Source: Ochromonas danica
Lineage: Eukaryota > Sar > Chrysophyceae > Chromulinales > Chromulinaceae
Direction of reading: 5' to 3'
DNA length: 61,925 bases
NCBI GenBank assembly: GCA_015146655.1
Contig: VKHL01000115.1
Coordinates: 31,830-93,754, forward strand
Numbering within the stretch: the stretch's first letter is position 1; each line of letters starts with the position of its first letter. Under the pieces are notes generated by a model. It was not told the origin of the DNA, did no database searches, and was given only the letters and a program-made list of their open reading frames with translations. Made by a program: the position numbers and the translations under genes. Positions 19,101 through 31,300 of this stretch are shown here, one piece after another.

Positions 19101-20390
19101 CTCACTGCTCTGCGCACTACTGCTGAAGAAGCGGTCGAGAAGACAGCGGATGGCAGTGGTGAGCAGCAGTCGGAGGAGACGAAGAGTGTTGCCCGCAGGG
19201 GGTCTCAGCAAGACAGAGCAGCGCCAGCAGGCGGGCTGGATGAGATACAGAATGCGCTTCGCCATCTCTTAGAGCTTGACCCCAAGTTACTTCCTGAAGG
19301 CGGCCACCGCAGTGCTGAAGAGATCTTTCGAGACTTGCAGTGCATACTAGCAGCAGCAGGAGGAGGAGGAGGAGAAGGAGAGGCGCCTGGGTGGGTGTGG
19401 CCATCGCTTAGCCTTCGTCGCCTGTTGGTCAGGTAAGCTGTTGTCTACTCTCTTTCCTCATTCTTGTCTTTCGTTAAAGCATGGCTGCTGTGCTATAATA
19501 GTGTGGATGAGTATGTGGAGAAGGCGAAGCAACATCCGCGCCTTGCAGCCGATCCCTTCGCTATCCAGGCGGCAAAGCTGCACCTCCTCGGAGGTAGCAT
19601 GCAGGAGAGCTTCGTGAACTACCTCGCGCACTGCCTATCAAGCATGAGAAGCTCATCTAGTGAAGAAGGGGTAGGGGATGACTCAAACCTGCCAGAGCCC
19701 TGTTACCTCGAGGATGTGTTACCCATGACTACCAGTTACTATCTCTCACGCAACGCCTACCTGGTGCACTACCTGCTAGCACAAGAAGAGGCAGTCTTCA
19801 AACGTCATGGTTCGGTGGTTGATCACTTCCTCCAAGCGTTGGATCTCCTCGCCAAGGAAGCCGCCGCCTCCTCTTCTCAAGATGAGGACGACAATGAAGT
19901 GCTAGCACAGCCGGTGGTCTACCTCTCCCTGGCTGGCTACCTCATCATGCTTGCTGCTCATCCTATCATGAAGCAGCGCGGCGAGTTGTTGCAGCGATCC
20001 TGGGCGATGCTCTTGCTCTACGCCACTTCGCGCATCCGCACGCTGCAGTCCTTCTCTTCCTCTGAGGACAACTACCACTACCACTACCATTACCTCAGCG
20101 CTCTGCAAGAGGTGTGCTACAACTTTGGCCGTGCCTGCATGGAAATGGGGATGGACCACCTCGCGGTTTCCCATTACCACCGCGTCCTGGAAGTGCAGGA
20201 ACGCTTCCATTCCTTTCCTCTCAAGCCCCAGCGACTTGGCGGTCAACAGCAGCAGGAGGAGGAGGGGGAGGAAGGACAGCAAGAACTACCGCTCACTCGC
20301 AAAGCTGCGCACAATCTCGTTGTCATCTACCAAGAGAAGAGTCGCCCCCTCGCCTGGGAGCTCATGCAGCGCTACCTCTCTTTCCCCTGA
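16191..20390 (+). CDS. GTF3C3: TFIIIC TPR subunit (GTF3C3/Tfc4-like)
   Basis: Exons 16191-19432 and 19502-20390 give 1376 residues. The frame requires the acceptor at 19500-19501 (ATAATAG). The earlier AG at 19479 would shift the frame, and AAAG there probably belongs to the branch region. N-terminal TPRs are clear: EAELLFIQGKCAEAIAVLSE, EPYTILALIYDSLGQKTAAL, AHYAFSLGEYEQALNAIQRC. The C-terminal TPR block (VCYNFGRACMEMGMDHLAVS, AAHNLVVIYQEKS, ending LAWELMQRYLSFP) follows the pattern of the TFIIIC 102-kDa subunit. This is the tA-module scaffold of RNA polymerase III factor TFIIIC, which bridges box-A DNA contacts and TFIIIB in the nucleus. Large acidic and Ser-rich inserts (polyGlu near 155, 390, 590 and 640) separate TPR blocks. 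Identity is judged from TPR layout and both ends. Confidence 0.8.
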
Positions 20391-20756
20391 CCCCCCTTAA
20401 CTTGTCTACCTCTTTGCCTCGTTACTGTTGAATGAATTAGCTGAGGAGAGGGAGGAGAAGGGGTGGAGGAAAGAAGTGGTCCCAGCAGCCCAGCAGCTAC
20501 TGTATGATACAGTACAGTACGGTACGGTAGATGCTAATGACATAAAAGATGTCCCAAATAGACCATCTCACACTTTGTTACCATCTCAAACCTTACCAAC
20601 AGACAGACAGCAACTGACTCATAACATAGACCTACTTAGAGCATTGGAAAGAAAGCAATGCTGGAATGGTAATAACAGAAGATGAAGTTATTTACAGGTC
20701 AAGATGATGATGCGCTAACACAGCGCAATGATGTTCATACAGTAATAGGGGCTCCG
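20391..20756. other. convergent spacer
   Basis: Between the 3' ends of the TFIIIC and DUF1350 genes. Holds a TACAGTACAGTACGGTACGG stretch near 20510 and nothing recognisable as a gene. Confidence 0.6.
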
Positions 20757-22343
20757 TTAGTGATGGAGATAGTCTGAGATCTCCCGAGCTAGCTCGTAGT
20801 TGACTTCCTTCTGGGTAGTCTCGATTAGTGGCTGCAGAGCTCGAGAGATCCACAGCAATGCTCGAGAAGGACGAGCGGTAGAAGAAGAGGTAGCAGAAGA
20901 GTTCTCTGCAGAGGTAGCAGAGGCAGTGGTAGAGGTAGTGGTGGAGGAAGGCTGAGGCGTGAAGAGGGAGAAGAGGGTGGCTACTTTGCCAGAGGAGGAT
21001 GGACTTGCTAGCAGGGAAGTTGAAGGAGGAACGGGTAGTTGAAGCACAGGTGTTAGGTGTGTGCCCCTCAGCACTCTTCGGTCTACCTCCATGTCGATCA
21101 GCGGCCTCTTCATGCGCATGATAGTGTTCGCCTCTTTCAACGTCTTCTCCAAGTCTTTGCTCTCGTCCAGCGTGTCCTCCGCGAACTGCACGAGGAGTGT
21201 CCGCCTGGCGCGGTACATCCGACGGCACGCCTCGACAGTCTCCCCTCGCACCGGGTAGCTCTGCACGGCATCCTTCTCGTGTGCTGTAGCAATTTCATCC
21301 AAGAGGGCGGGCAGTTGATTCACGACTTCGAGGGACTGCTCCAAGAGAGGTTCCACTTCTTCCTGCACGAACAGCGGAGACCACGGGCCACTCGACAGCC
21401 GCCGCAAATCCTGTCGCAATCGTCCAAAGGTTCTTTGCAGTCGTCGCACTCCATTGGGCACGCCTTGTAATGCCTGGGCGAAGGGTAGCACGATGGGTCG
21501 ATAGAGCGGGATGTGGTCCACCACGGGGCGGTGATTGTAGGCCAGCAACACGTTGACAGCTCGCGGCGTCTCGGGGAAGAGGGAGCTCACCAAAACCTGC
21601 AGCAATGCTCCCAGAGAATGGCCCAAGCCGATCACGGGAAGTGCTCCGTACTACCCAAACATCACCATCATCATCATCATCAACGGCTAGCACAGTAGCA
21701 CAGCATAGCATAGCATAGCAGCAGTGCTTACCTCCTGCGCCAACTCTACCGCGACCTTGTCAAACTTGGCCAAGACTTCATCACAGAGTGTGAGGTAGTT
21801 CAACTGGAGGTGGAAAGGTGTAGCCACGATGACGTATCCCTCGTCTGCCAGCGCCTCGAGGAGGAACTTGTAGAAGATCTGCGGCGCCGCGCCAGCGAAA
21901 GCACCTCCGAGGAAGTGAATCACTCCCAAGACCTGCACCCCAGCTCGTGGATAGCGCACCAGATTGCCATGTCTCTCCACCCAGCCGCCGCCCAGGCCGA
22001 TGGATCGCAGGCGGAAGAATGGCAAAGGAAGCTTCCGGGGAGGAAGGGGAGGGGGGAGACTGGGGGTGGAGGACAGGGAGGAAGAGGCAGTGGTAGTGGT
22101 AGTGGTGGTGAGGGAGGAGGCAGAGAATGAGGGCTGGTCGGGGTCGGGAACTGTCAACTGCTTCATCCTCTCCGAGGCGGACAGCAAGGAGGACGACCCT
22201 GCAGGGGTGGCCATCATGGACCAACTCCTGCAGCGGAAGCTCTGACTAATGCAGCAGAAGTGCAGGAGAAGCAGCAGGAAGAAGAATAGTATGGGGGAGG
22301 AAGGCCTTGCTCTGACATGGTGAGAGAAATCATCATACGACAT
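20757..22343 (-). CDS. DUF1350 alpha/beta-hydrolase-like protein, likely plastid-targeted
   Basis: Exons 22343-21732 and 21650-20757 encode 501 residues; the 81-nt intron runs 21731-21651. The family core is clear: VLGVIHFLGGAFAGAAPQI, FLLEALADEGYVIVATPF, and the nucleophile elbow GLGHSLGALLQ. The last sits just after the splice and contains G-x-S-x-G. Then come PRAVNVLLAYNHRPV and a helical C-terminus. DUF1350 proteins occur mainly in cyanobacteria and plastids and have no settled function. The N-terminus is a short lead, a very hydrophobic run (ILFFFLLLLLHFCC), then a Ser/Arg-rich segment starting ISQSFRCRS. This is the signal-plus-transit pattern expected for a complex plastid, with Phe near the presumed cleavage. 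Targeting is inference. A Thr/Ser-rich insert lies at about residues 215-260 from the C-terminus. Confidence 0.85.
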
Positions 22344-23273
22344 CTTCTCTTGACTAGACTAGTTATGAATGAGCTGGTCAGAGTCAGCAGAGCAAACTTC
22401 ACTCACAGAGAAAAAACAACTTATTGAAAAACACAGCAGCTGTTTATTTGGAATGTACCTCTCTTAAGTTAACTATTAAGTTAACAAGAACTACCGTAAC
22501 TGCAGCAGTTGTGCTCTGGACTAGACTATCTAGTCTATCCATTGCAAGTTAACATCAGCAGCTGGAGTTAGGTGGGAAGGATAATAATCGTCTGGATCGT
22601 TGGAAGATCGCCTCAAACAGCATCCTTCTGAGAGGTATGGCTCTCCAACAAGTCCCTTTGTCCGTATGAGGTATGACACGGTCCCTATCGTCTATGAGGT
22701 AACTCACACTCATTCACTCACACTCACTCATTAACTAACCCACGCAAGGCAGTATTATCTGACACCACTGATGACTAACTAACTGCCGCCACTCCTCCTC
22801 CTCCTCCTCTAACACTGTAACAATACCCAGGGGAAGGCATAAGAGGAAGGAAATAGCTAGCCTACAGTATCATCTACAGTAACATGCCCTAGACTATCTA
22901 GGTAATAGCTATATATTGAACAACAAAGACTGACTGGCTCAACTCATCTCATCTCATCTCATCTCAAGGCTTCTCTACATATTCATGCAAGCAGCTATTT
23001 ATATATTATTATCATTATTTATTATTTATATAGTAATGTATATATATCTGGTGTGGATATGATAGGGTGGTAAAGTTCTACGAGATCCACCAGCATCCCC
23101 TCCAATCGGGCTGCTTGGATCTATAGCGATCGATAGCGACAGCGAGAGAGACAGTGGTAACAGTGCAGTGTGTCACTTGTGGTAGCGCACACCAAATCTC
23201 TCATGCCCCTCACCCTCCTCTACGAACAACTTCATCTTCATCATCGTCATCATCATTATCATCTATTCGATCA
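22344..23273. other. 930-bp spacer with simple repeats
   Basis: Holds the DUF1350 promoter, with CTTAAGTTAAC at 22463-22473 and TTAAGTTAAC at 22476-22485 (120-140 bp upstream of its start). Also present are a CACTCACTCATT-type stretch (22705-22740), the CTCAT microsatellite and an AT-rich tract near 23000-23050. No gene recognised. Confidence 0.6.
22943..22966. repeat. (CTCAT)n microsatellite
   Basis: Four full copies of CTCAT and a partial fifth in the spacer downstream of the ARIH gene. Confidence 0.9.
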
Positions 23274-24961
23274 TCAGACCGCTGCTTGTCTGCTCTTCGC
23301 AGAGGAAGAGGCCATTGACTGCTGCGGCAAAGAGGTTTGGAACTTGGCCATATTGGCCTCGTCCAGCCGCACGACTCCGCCAGTCATGGACTGCAGCAAG
23401 GACCCCATGAAGCGCTCGGTGACGCGAGTGAGATTGACGACCTGCGCCTGGTCCAGGCTCTCCGAAGGCTTCTCCAGCATCTCCTGCAGTCTCTCCGTGT
23501 TCTTCTCGAGCATCTCCTGGTGATACTCATACAGCTGCTTCTCGGGTGTGTTGTCTGGCAGGAAGTAACCCAAGACATAGGTGTACTTCAGCACTCGGCG
23601 ACAGGTAATGACCAACTCGGCCGCACTCTTGAGGAACTGCACGTCAGCATAGCTGCTGGAAGGCGCACCGGAGGAAGAGGAAGACGAGGGAGAGGTGAGA
23701 ATCTGGTCGATCTTCTCCAGACGTTTCTGAGCGTACTGCAGGCCCTGGTCGTGTCCGTGGTAGCGCTGGTAGTAGTGCAGGTATCGATCGAGCTCCGCCT
23801 TGGCGCGCGCGGCTTCGCTGGCTGAACTATTTGTCTCCAACGCTGTGAACCGATTGCACTTGTAGAATCCACCAGTATTCTGCCCGTGTTCCGTCCATGA
23901 GCCCATGCAGATCCAGCAGAACTCGTGCTTGCAGATGCGGCAGGTCATGTGGTTGCAGCCCTGGTTCTTCTCGATGCGCGTCTGACAGGCAGGGCACTTC
24001 CGAGTGTTGGCGAGGATCCAGTTAGCTGTCTCGCTTTCATTGCGGCATTTAGCGGCCCAATCTGTCAGCTGGGCGCAGGAGCAAGGCTCGTGTGCGTCCT
24101 CGCCGCATTTGAAGCAAAAGGTCGTGCCGCAACTGCAGGAGATCGTCACCACGCCCTGGCCAATCGCCACTTTGTCACAGCGAGGGGCGGGACAGTGGCG
24201 CATATACTTGGAATTGTTGATATAGTTACGTAGCAGAAACTCGTCGTAGCGTGCGATGTCAGCACTACTGAGGAGGTGCTCGAAGATCGAGCGAGGGACT
24301 AAGAGCTTGCATTTGTGCTCGGGGCAGTGTGTGAGGATGCAAAGGGGTCCCTCTGTAAGCTGTGCCTGCAAGTATCCGCGGTAGCAGTCGAGGCAGAAGT
24401 GATGGCCGCAGTCGAGTGCGTAGGACTGGCTCAGCGGCACGGCCTCGTCGTAGCAGATGCGGCAAGAGATCACTCCTCCGCCCGCAGAGGGGAAGGGAGG
24501 AATGCTCTGTCCGAGGCCGACGTCCTCTCTCACCTTGTCGCCCGAGGAGAAGTAGTCGTCCAGCAGCTTCTCCTTGTCCCAGCGGAAGTGCTGCAGCAGG
24601 GCGAGCGCCTCGTCCATCGACGTGCCCAGCAGACTCTTCACCTACAAGACAGCCAGCCTCGTGAGAACAGGCAAGACACAGTGGCAAGGGTTGTGTTATC
24701 CTAAGGGGAGAGGTGACTCACCTCCTTGGCCTGCAGGTGCATGAGAGAGGCGATGTCGCAGGAGGGCTTCATGAGGAAGGAGTCGAAGGGGATGAGGAAG
24801 GTCGCGCTCTCCTGCTTGGCCTTGCGACCTTCTTTCGTGGCCTTCGCGGAGGCCTTGGCAGCAGGCAGCAGGTCGTCCTCCTCCTCCTCCTCCTGCTCCT
24901 CATAGACATAGTCCTCGCCCTCGGAATAATCCTCAAATTCGTATTCTGATGAATAATCCAT
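23274..24961 (-). CDS. ARIH1: Ariadne-type RBR E3 ubiquitin ligase
   Basis: Exons 24961-24722 and 24641-23274 encode 535 residues, close to the usual size for ARIH1 (about 557). Order: acidic N-terminus (DYSSEYEFEDYSEGEDYVYE), UBA-like helix region (MDEALALLQHFRWDKEKLLD), RING1 (CRICYDEAV to CPEHKCKLLV), IBR (CPAPRCDKVAIG, CSCGTTFCFKCG, CSCAQL), RING2 (CPACQTRIEKNQGCNHMTC, HEFCWICMG), then the helical Ariadne domain. The RING2 Cys in GCNHMTC is the expected thioester-forming residue and is intact. RBR ligases accept ubiquitin from an E2 on RING2 before passing it to the substrate; Ariadne members act with neddylated cullin-RING ligases. The 80-nt intron splits the UBA region. Divergent with the Sec16 gene (424 bp between starts). 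Confidence 0.95.
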
Positions 24962-25385
24962 ATTTTATTACGATGAGAAAAGGCAGAAAAATTAATACTG
25001 GGTTGACAAAGTCGTTCCTAGCGCTCACGCTTAGATGCTCTCTCACTCTTTGATGAAGAGTGGCAGACCCCCAAAGAAGGTGAACTATTCTTACATTGCG
25101 TGGACGAAAAGGAAATGGAGTTTTTCCTTCAAGAGCCCGTTTCTCCACCCACAGAAGGTGAACTATTGTTAGTGTGCGTGGCGTGAAAAGCATCGGTGTT
25201 TTTCCTTCCAAAAGCCCGTTTCTTCTCGCTGGCTGTGGCAATGCTGGCGAATTGCTTCTGTGGGACGAGAACATCATATCATCATCATCATCATCATTTG
25301 GTCTTGTCAACAGAGAGATAGAGACTGACTCCTGCCAAACCCATTGCTGTCATTGTCTTGTCGCTTTTGTTATAGAGATAGCTCA
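24962..25385. promoter_or_regulatory. bidirectional spacer of ARIH and Sec16 genes
   Basis: Both genes start outward from this 424-bp region. It contains the 78-bp tandem duplication listed next and an (ATC)n run at 25275-25296. The frame on the minus strand through it has no recognisable product. Confidence 0.6.
25075..25228. repeat. tandem duplication, two diverged copies of about 75 bp
   Basis: Copies 25075-25148 and 25153-25228 share AGAAGGTGAACTATT at their starts and GTTTTTCCTTC and AGCCCGTTTCT near their ends. They differ most in the middle. Confidence 0.85.
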
Positions 25386-28300
25386 ATGAAGAAGTCACCC
25401 AAGAAGGTGATCGGCTCTAGTGATCACCTATTCGCCACGATCTCTCCCAGTGCCAGTGCGTCACCCTTCGACGTCGTCTTGGAGGACCCCTTCTCCTTCT
25501 CCTTCTCTCCAAAGGCCTCTCCCTCGCCTCAGGAAGGCCGAGCTGGGTCTGGATATGGATCGTTCCCCTTCGACGGGGTAGTGGGGGGCAGTGCCAGTGC
25601 CGCGTGGCGCCATGGCGAGGTGGTGTGGGCGCAAGTCGAGGCCGAGGCTGCGCACTGGCCAGCGCTCGTCTTCGACCCGCTCCTGCTGCCCCGCGACCTG
25701 CTGCCTCTCCCTCCAAGCTTCGGCAAGAGGCCAGCGCAGCGCAAGGTGCCGGTCTTCCTGTACGGCAGAGAAGACTTCGACCTCGCGCCCCCCGCGGGCC
25801 TCAAGCCCTTCGCGGATCACTTGCAGGCCTTGGCGGCGCAGGCGGTCGACCCAGAGGCCCAGGCGCTCTTCGCGAAGGCGCTGGAACAGGCCTCAGCGGA
25901 TGCACTGCTACCGCTTGAAGAGCGCTACCCGCTGCGCTTCGCATCCACCGCTACCCTCCCTCCTCCTCCTCCACCTGCTGCTCCTCCTGCTGCTGCTCCT
26001 AGCCCTTCTCTTGTTGTTCCAGTGGTGCTCGAGGAGGTGGAAGTCAAAGCTATTCAAGAGGAGGAGGAGGAGGTAGTGGTGATGGAGGAGGTCTGTCTCG
26101 ACAGTCCGCTACCGCCTGCCTGCACCACTACTGCAGAGGTGCGCCAATCTAGTGCAGCAGAGGTACCAACGCAGCTCTCTGTGGAGACAGATTGGCCAGA
26201 GGAGGAGGTAGTTGTCCCTCTTCCCCTTGCCGAGGAGAAAGAGGTTGAAGTACCACAGCAGGAAGTTGAAGTACCTCAGAATGAAGTTGAAGTACCACTG
26301 GAGGAAATTGAATTAAATCAGAAGGAAGTTGAAGTGTATCAGAATGAGGTTGAAGTACCACAGGAAGAAGTTGAAGCACCACTGGAGGAGAAAGTACCAC
26401 TTGAAGTACCGCGAGAGGAAGTTGAAGTACGGCAGGAGGAGGAGGAGGAGTCCTTGAAGCAAGAGGATGTGACAGTAGAAGGACTACCACCACCCCCTCA
26501 GCAATCAGAGGCTTTGGTAGTGCAGGAGAAGGAGGAGGAGGAGGTGCTACCACCACCACTACAACCGCAGCAGCAGCAGCAGGAGGAGGTATTGCAGGAG
26601 GTGTCCTTGTCCAGGAGCAGCTCCTCCTCCTCCATCGCCACTCCCTCTCTCTCTACCTCTTCCTCCGCCAAGGTAGTGCCGCGCGTCTCTCTCTTCAATG
26701 CGGCGCCCCTCGACCTCCCGCCTACCCCTCAGGCCCAGCCCTCCTCCTCCTCCTCCAGCGTCTTCTTCTTCGACGGGCCTCCTCCTCCTGCCACTACTAC
26801 TACCACTGTGATAGAGGCTGTGCGCAGTAGTGACGCCAGGGACTTGTTCCCCCCTGCTAGCTCTTCCCCTCTCCCCCCTGCTAGTGTTAGTGCTTGTGCT
26901 AGTGCTGGGGACCTCTTCGCCTCCCTCCCCATAGAGACTGCTAGCCCTCTTGCTCCTCCTCCTGCTGCTAGCACCCTCTTTGACGCTCCGCCAGCGGCGG
27001 CTACTATTACCACTCCTCCTCCTCCTGCTCCTCCTTCATCTGTTAGTGATCGCTTTGGTGGTCGAGTAGCTGCTGCGAGTGACCTCTTTGAGAGTGCTAC
27101 CTCATCTGCTACCTCGCCTGCTAGTACTATTGCCAGTGCTAGTGACCTCTTCGCCTCGTCTGTCCCCGCTGCTGCAGTATCTACCACTGCCCCCATTCAG
27201 CTTGGTGGAGGAGCAGGAGGAGGAGGAGGAGCTAGTCGCAAGATCAAGGGCCGCGCGCAGCTCGTTGTGGGCCTCTCGCCCTTCGAGACTGCCTCCTCCT
27301 CCTCCTCCTCCTGCACTCCGTCAGCAGCAGACCTCTTCCGCTCTACCTCCGCCCCCTCCACCTCCTCGGGGGTGGCGACTACCGCGGGACCCTTCGACTG
27401 CTTCGCTTCTCCTGCGGTAGCCTCCACAGGCTCGGCCTCGTTAGATGTGGCGGACGTCTTTGCTACCGCTCCGCCAGCTCGGCGCACACAACCCTCTGCA
27501 CACAACAAACGCGTTAGTGCGGCCGACTTCTTCGTCTCGGCTCCTCCTCCTCCTGCTCCTACCTCCGCTGCTGGCTCGTCCTCTGCAGGCGATGGCTTTG
27601 GCAGTGTGTCGGGAGAACTCTTTCCTCCTGCACCCCCTGGGGTAGTCCTCGCGCCTCGCACTGCCTCAGCGGGTGTCCCTGCTTTGAGCATTCCCCTTCC
27701 CACAGCAGGAGGAGGGGTATCTTCTGCGGCTATCTCTGGCTCCTCCAGCCCCGCTGCTAGTGCTAGCGCTAGTGCTACTATGAACAAGCAGCGGGGACGG
27801 AGCGTTGCTGGCCACACGTTACCTCCGCGCATCCCAGCAGGGGCAGTGGGTCTGCCTACCCCGCACGGCTTCGTTACCCTTCCCAGCCAGCCTGTGGGAG
27901 ATTCCTCCAGCCCCGGCCCCCCCATGCCCTTCGGCGTCAGTCCCCCTTCCCCTGGCCCCAGTGCTAACTCCGTCACTGCCATGCACCCCTCAGGAGGTGC
28001 AATGCAGCAGCGCCTGCAGCACTACCTCGCCACGGGGGACAAGGACACTTCGCCCCCCACTGCTGCTACCTCTGCTACCTCTGCGGGCCCCCCGCGACCC
28101 CACGCCCAGCCTGTTCCTCTTCCTGCTCCTACCTCTTCTCTCCCCGTGGAAGGTAGTGGAGGTAGTGCCATGCAGGCAGGCAGGAGGTACGTGCGGGTAG
28201 CTGCTGCCATCTGCTGCTTCGGCATGGGCGGCCGTGTGGTAGTCGCTGGCCCGTCCTCCTCCTCCTCCTCCTTCTCTCACCCCTTCTTCCCCGGCCCCGC

Positions 28301-31300
28301 CGCTACCTCTTCTTCTCTGGCTGAGCGAAGTGTGTTACGACTAGGCCAGCGCTGTGGACCCCTTCGCTGCTACCGCCTGCTCGATCTACTGCAACACTCT
28401 CAGGAGGAGGAGGAGATGAAGAGCTACCTCGAGCTGGCACAGATGCGCGGAGTGCACAGAGACCAAGAAGAGGCTAACCGAGCCATCCAACGGCTCTCTG
28501 CGATGGCTGCGAATAGTTACGGTGCGGATAGCTCTGAAGCACTGCTAGCACAAACTCTTCTCTTGTTGCTGCGCCATCGTGGACAGGTAGGTTGTTGAAG
28601 TGCACACTGTGTGTCGTGTCATGTCCTGCTACCTCTGTGTGCGTGAGTGTTGTCTGATTGATTGGTTGTGGTGTGGTAGCTGTCCGGTGGCTCTGAGGAT
28701 TTGTCCGTTGAGCAGCAGCTAGCACGTCTTCTTTTGGGCATCAACAAGCAGCTACCCAACTCCTTGGGAAGCGGTAGAGGAGAGGTAGATGGTAGAGAGG
28801 TGGAGGTAGAGGTAGAGGTAGTGAAGGCTCGGCTGCGATCGTCTAGCAGCTTGGATGACTCCTCCTCCTCCACCACCACTTCCACGCTGCTACCTCTCGA
28901 CAGCGAGTATTACCGCACGTTTGAAGCCTACGCGCTACTAGGCTTGCGCGAGGAGGCGATTGACCACGCAGTGCGCTACCACGACTGGCCCAATGCGATG
29001 GTCCTCGCGCAGCAAGCGGGGCTGGAGCGCCTGCAGGAAGTGGTTCGGCAGTATGCTACCGTCTCCTTGCGCGGTCGACCTGGCCTGCACCTCCTCTCCA
29101 TGCTCGCTACCCAACAGGCGCGCACTACCATCTCCTATGCGGGGAACAACGCGTTTCTCGACCCCAGCAACGCGATTGTGCAACCGGGTAGCAGTAGCAG
29201 TAGCAGTAGTTCCGGTGGTGGTAGTGAGAAGAAAGGGGGACAGCAGGGGGTCGGCAAGAACGCGTTTCTCTCTGACTGGCGACACCACCTCGCGCTCATC
29301 GTGACGAACAAGAGCGCTGATTGGCGAGACCTCGTGGTAACGCTGGCCAAGCGGCTGGACAAGGAGGCCAAGGACTGCAGCGCTAGCCATCTAGCCCTCC
29401 TGGCCGCGGGACATCTGCCAGGCCTAGCCACTTTCCCTCTGCCAGGTCTCTCTCGGGACGAGGCGCGGAAGAAAGCTTCACTGGGACAGAGCACTACCTT
29501 GGCTGCGCTGAGGAGGTGCGAGGTAGTGGAGTGTGCACTGCTCGCTGCCATGCACGCTGCTAACAGCACTCCCTCCTCCTCCTCCTCCTCGGGAGTGAAG
29601 AAGGCGATCAGCGGCATCTTCAGTTGGTCCTCTTCTACCTCTCATGGCGGTCCTTCTGGCTCATCGTCGAGTGGTAGCGCCTCTGCTACCACTACAGCGG
29701 CGCTCAAAGAGGTGCTGCAAGGGGTGCGCCAGGGCTTGGCACCATTCCGCGTGCGCCTCGCGGCTATCCTCTTGCTCGACTTGGGACTCGCGGATGAGGC
29801 ACGGTGCTACCTCGAGGAGGTGCGCGAGGTAGTGGCCGCCATGCAGACAGCCCAGCAAAGTACCGGACCTCCTGCTGCTCCTGCTCCTGCTCCTCCTTTA
29901 CCTTCGGGGCCAGCAGGTGCAGTGCCGACTACCAAGGGAGTGCTAGGGCCTGCCTGGTTGGCCTCTCTCGTGCAGGAACTGCTAGACCGCCTCGTCGTCA
30001 GCACCTCCTCGGGAGTGCGCGCTGCTGGTAGCTCTCTCTACGGAGGTGGTAGTGGTGCTGGTGGTATGACTACCTCAGCATCAACCGCCAACTCTTCCTC
30101 GGGGGTAACGTCTTCACTGTGGGGTCTAGCAGGTTCAATGATGACGTCACTCGTCGATGGGCCGGATGTAGTCACTACCCCCGCCGCTTCTACCTCGGGC
30201 AAACACCAGCCCCCTTTCCCTGCTGGACCCTCCCCTGCCCCACCAGCCCATCATCCTTCTTACCCCCCGATGCCGCCACAGCCCGCTGCCATGCTACCTC
30301 CCCACTCCTCCTCCTCCTCCTCCCATGCCCCCACCACCTCCTCGGCTGCACCGCCTCGGCCCTTCTATGTACCCACCCCGCTACCAACTCCCACCGCGTA
30401 CATTAATAATAGTAGCGCTAGTGGCAGTGGAGAGATTGGGTTGGTGGAGGTAGACCTAGGCGCTCCTCCTCCTCCTCCGCCATTCCCCTCGGCCTACCCT
30501 TCCTACCCTCACACGCAGGCACCACAAGTGCAGCAACAACAGCACTACCCCGCTGGTCAGGCAGGAGGTGTTCCAGTAGAGAAGACGTTGAGTAGGTCGA
30601 CTAGTTGGTTCATCGGCACTCCCCCTGAGAGTGTCTCTGCGGTGGCTACCCCTCCGCCTGCTACTGCTACTGCTACTGCTACCTCCTCCGCCCCTTCTCT
30701 TACCCCTCTACCTCCTGTCGCTGCTCTTGCAACTGCTCCTACCGTACCGCCCAGTCAACCTCCTCCTGCTCCTGCTCCTCCTGCGCCACCCGCCGCCGCT
30801 GCGTCTTCTAACAATGCTGCCACGGCAGGAGGAGGAGCAGGAGGTGGTAGTGGTAGTGGGTTGGTGAGCAGTGTGCGCAAGGGTCTGTTGTCGTGGCTGT
30901 ACCCCGAGGCCCATGACGCCTCGGAGAACATCGGGTCCTCGCTGGAAGCTTTCTACGACAAGCAGCTGGGCAGGTGGGTCTTCCCTGGAGAGGTAAGCCG
31001 CCACCACCACCACCACCACCACCACCACCACCTGCGCCTCCACTACTACCACTACTCTTCTCACCTTGCAATGTTGTCGTTAGGAAGCGTCAGCAGCGGC
31101 TAGTCCAGCGCTAGCGCCGCCGCCCATGGCGATGCCCTCCTCCTCCTCCTCCTCCTCCGCCCCCTCCTCAGCTAGCGGCGCCGTCCAACCGCCTTCAGGT
31201 CCTCCTTCGGGGCCTCCCGTGGGTAGCAGTGGTAGCGGTAGTGCCTCGGCAGCGGAGAATGACCCCCTAGCAGCTCTCATGGCGCCCCCGCCGCGCCGCC

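Noticed and set aside
19433-19479. Shorter intron in the TFIIIC gene with acceptor at 19478-19479
   Set aside because: It would put exon 2 out of frame; the acceptor at 19500-19501 keeps the frame.
22700-22970. CRISPR-like repeats in the spacer
   Set aside because: The repeats are simple CTCAT and CACTC microsatellites with no spacers.
27197-27982. 261-codon antisense frame opposite the Sec16 gene
   Set aside because: Low-complexity Ala/Gly/Thr product that mirrors the Ser/Pro-rich coding strand.
30999-31035. Run of His codons as a functional His tract in the Sec16 protein
   Set aside because: The (CAC)n run lies just after a strong GTAAGC donor within the second intron, so it is most likely not translated.
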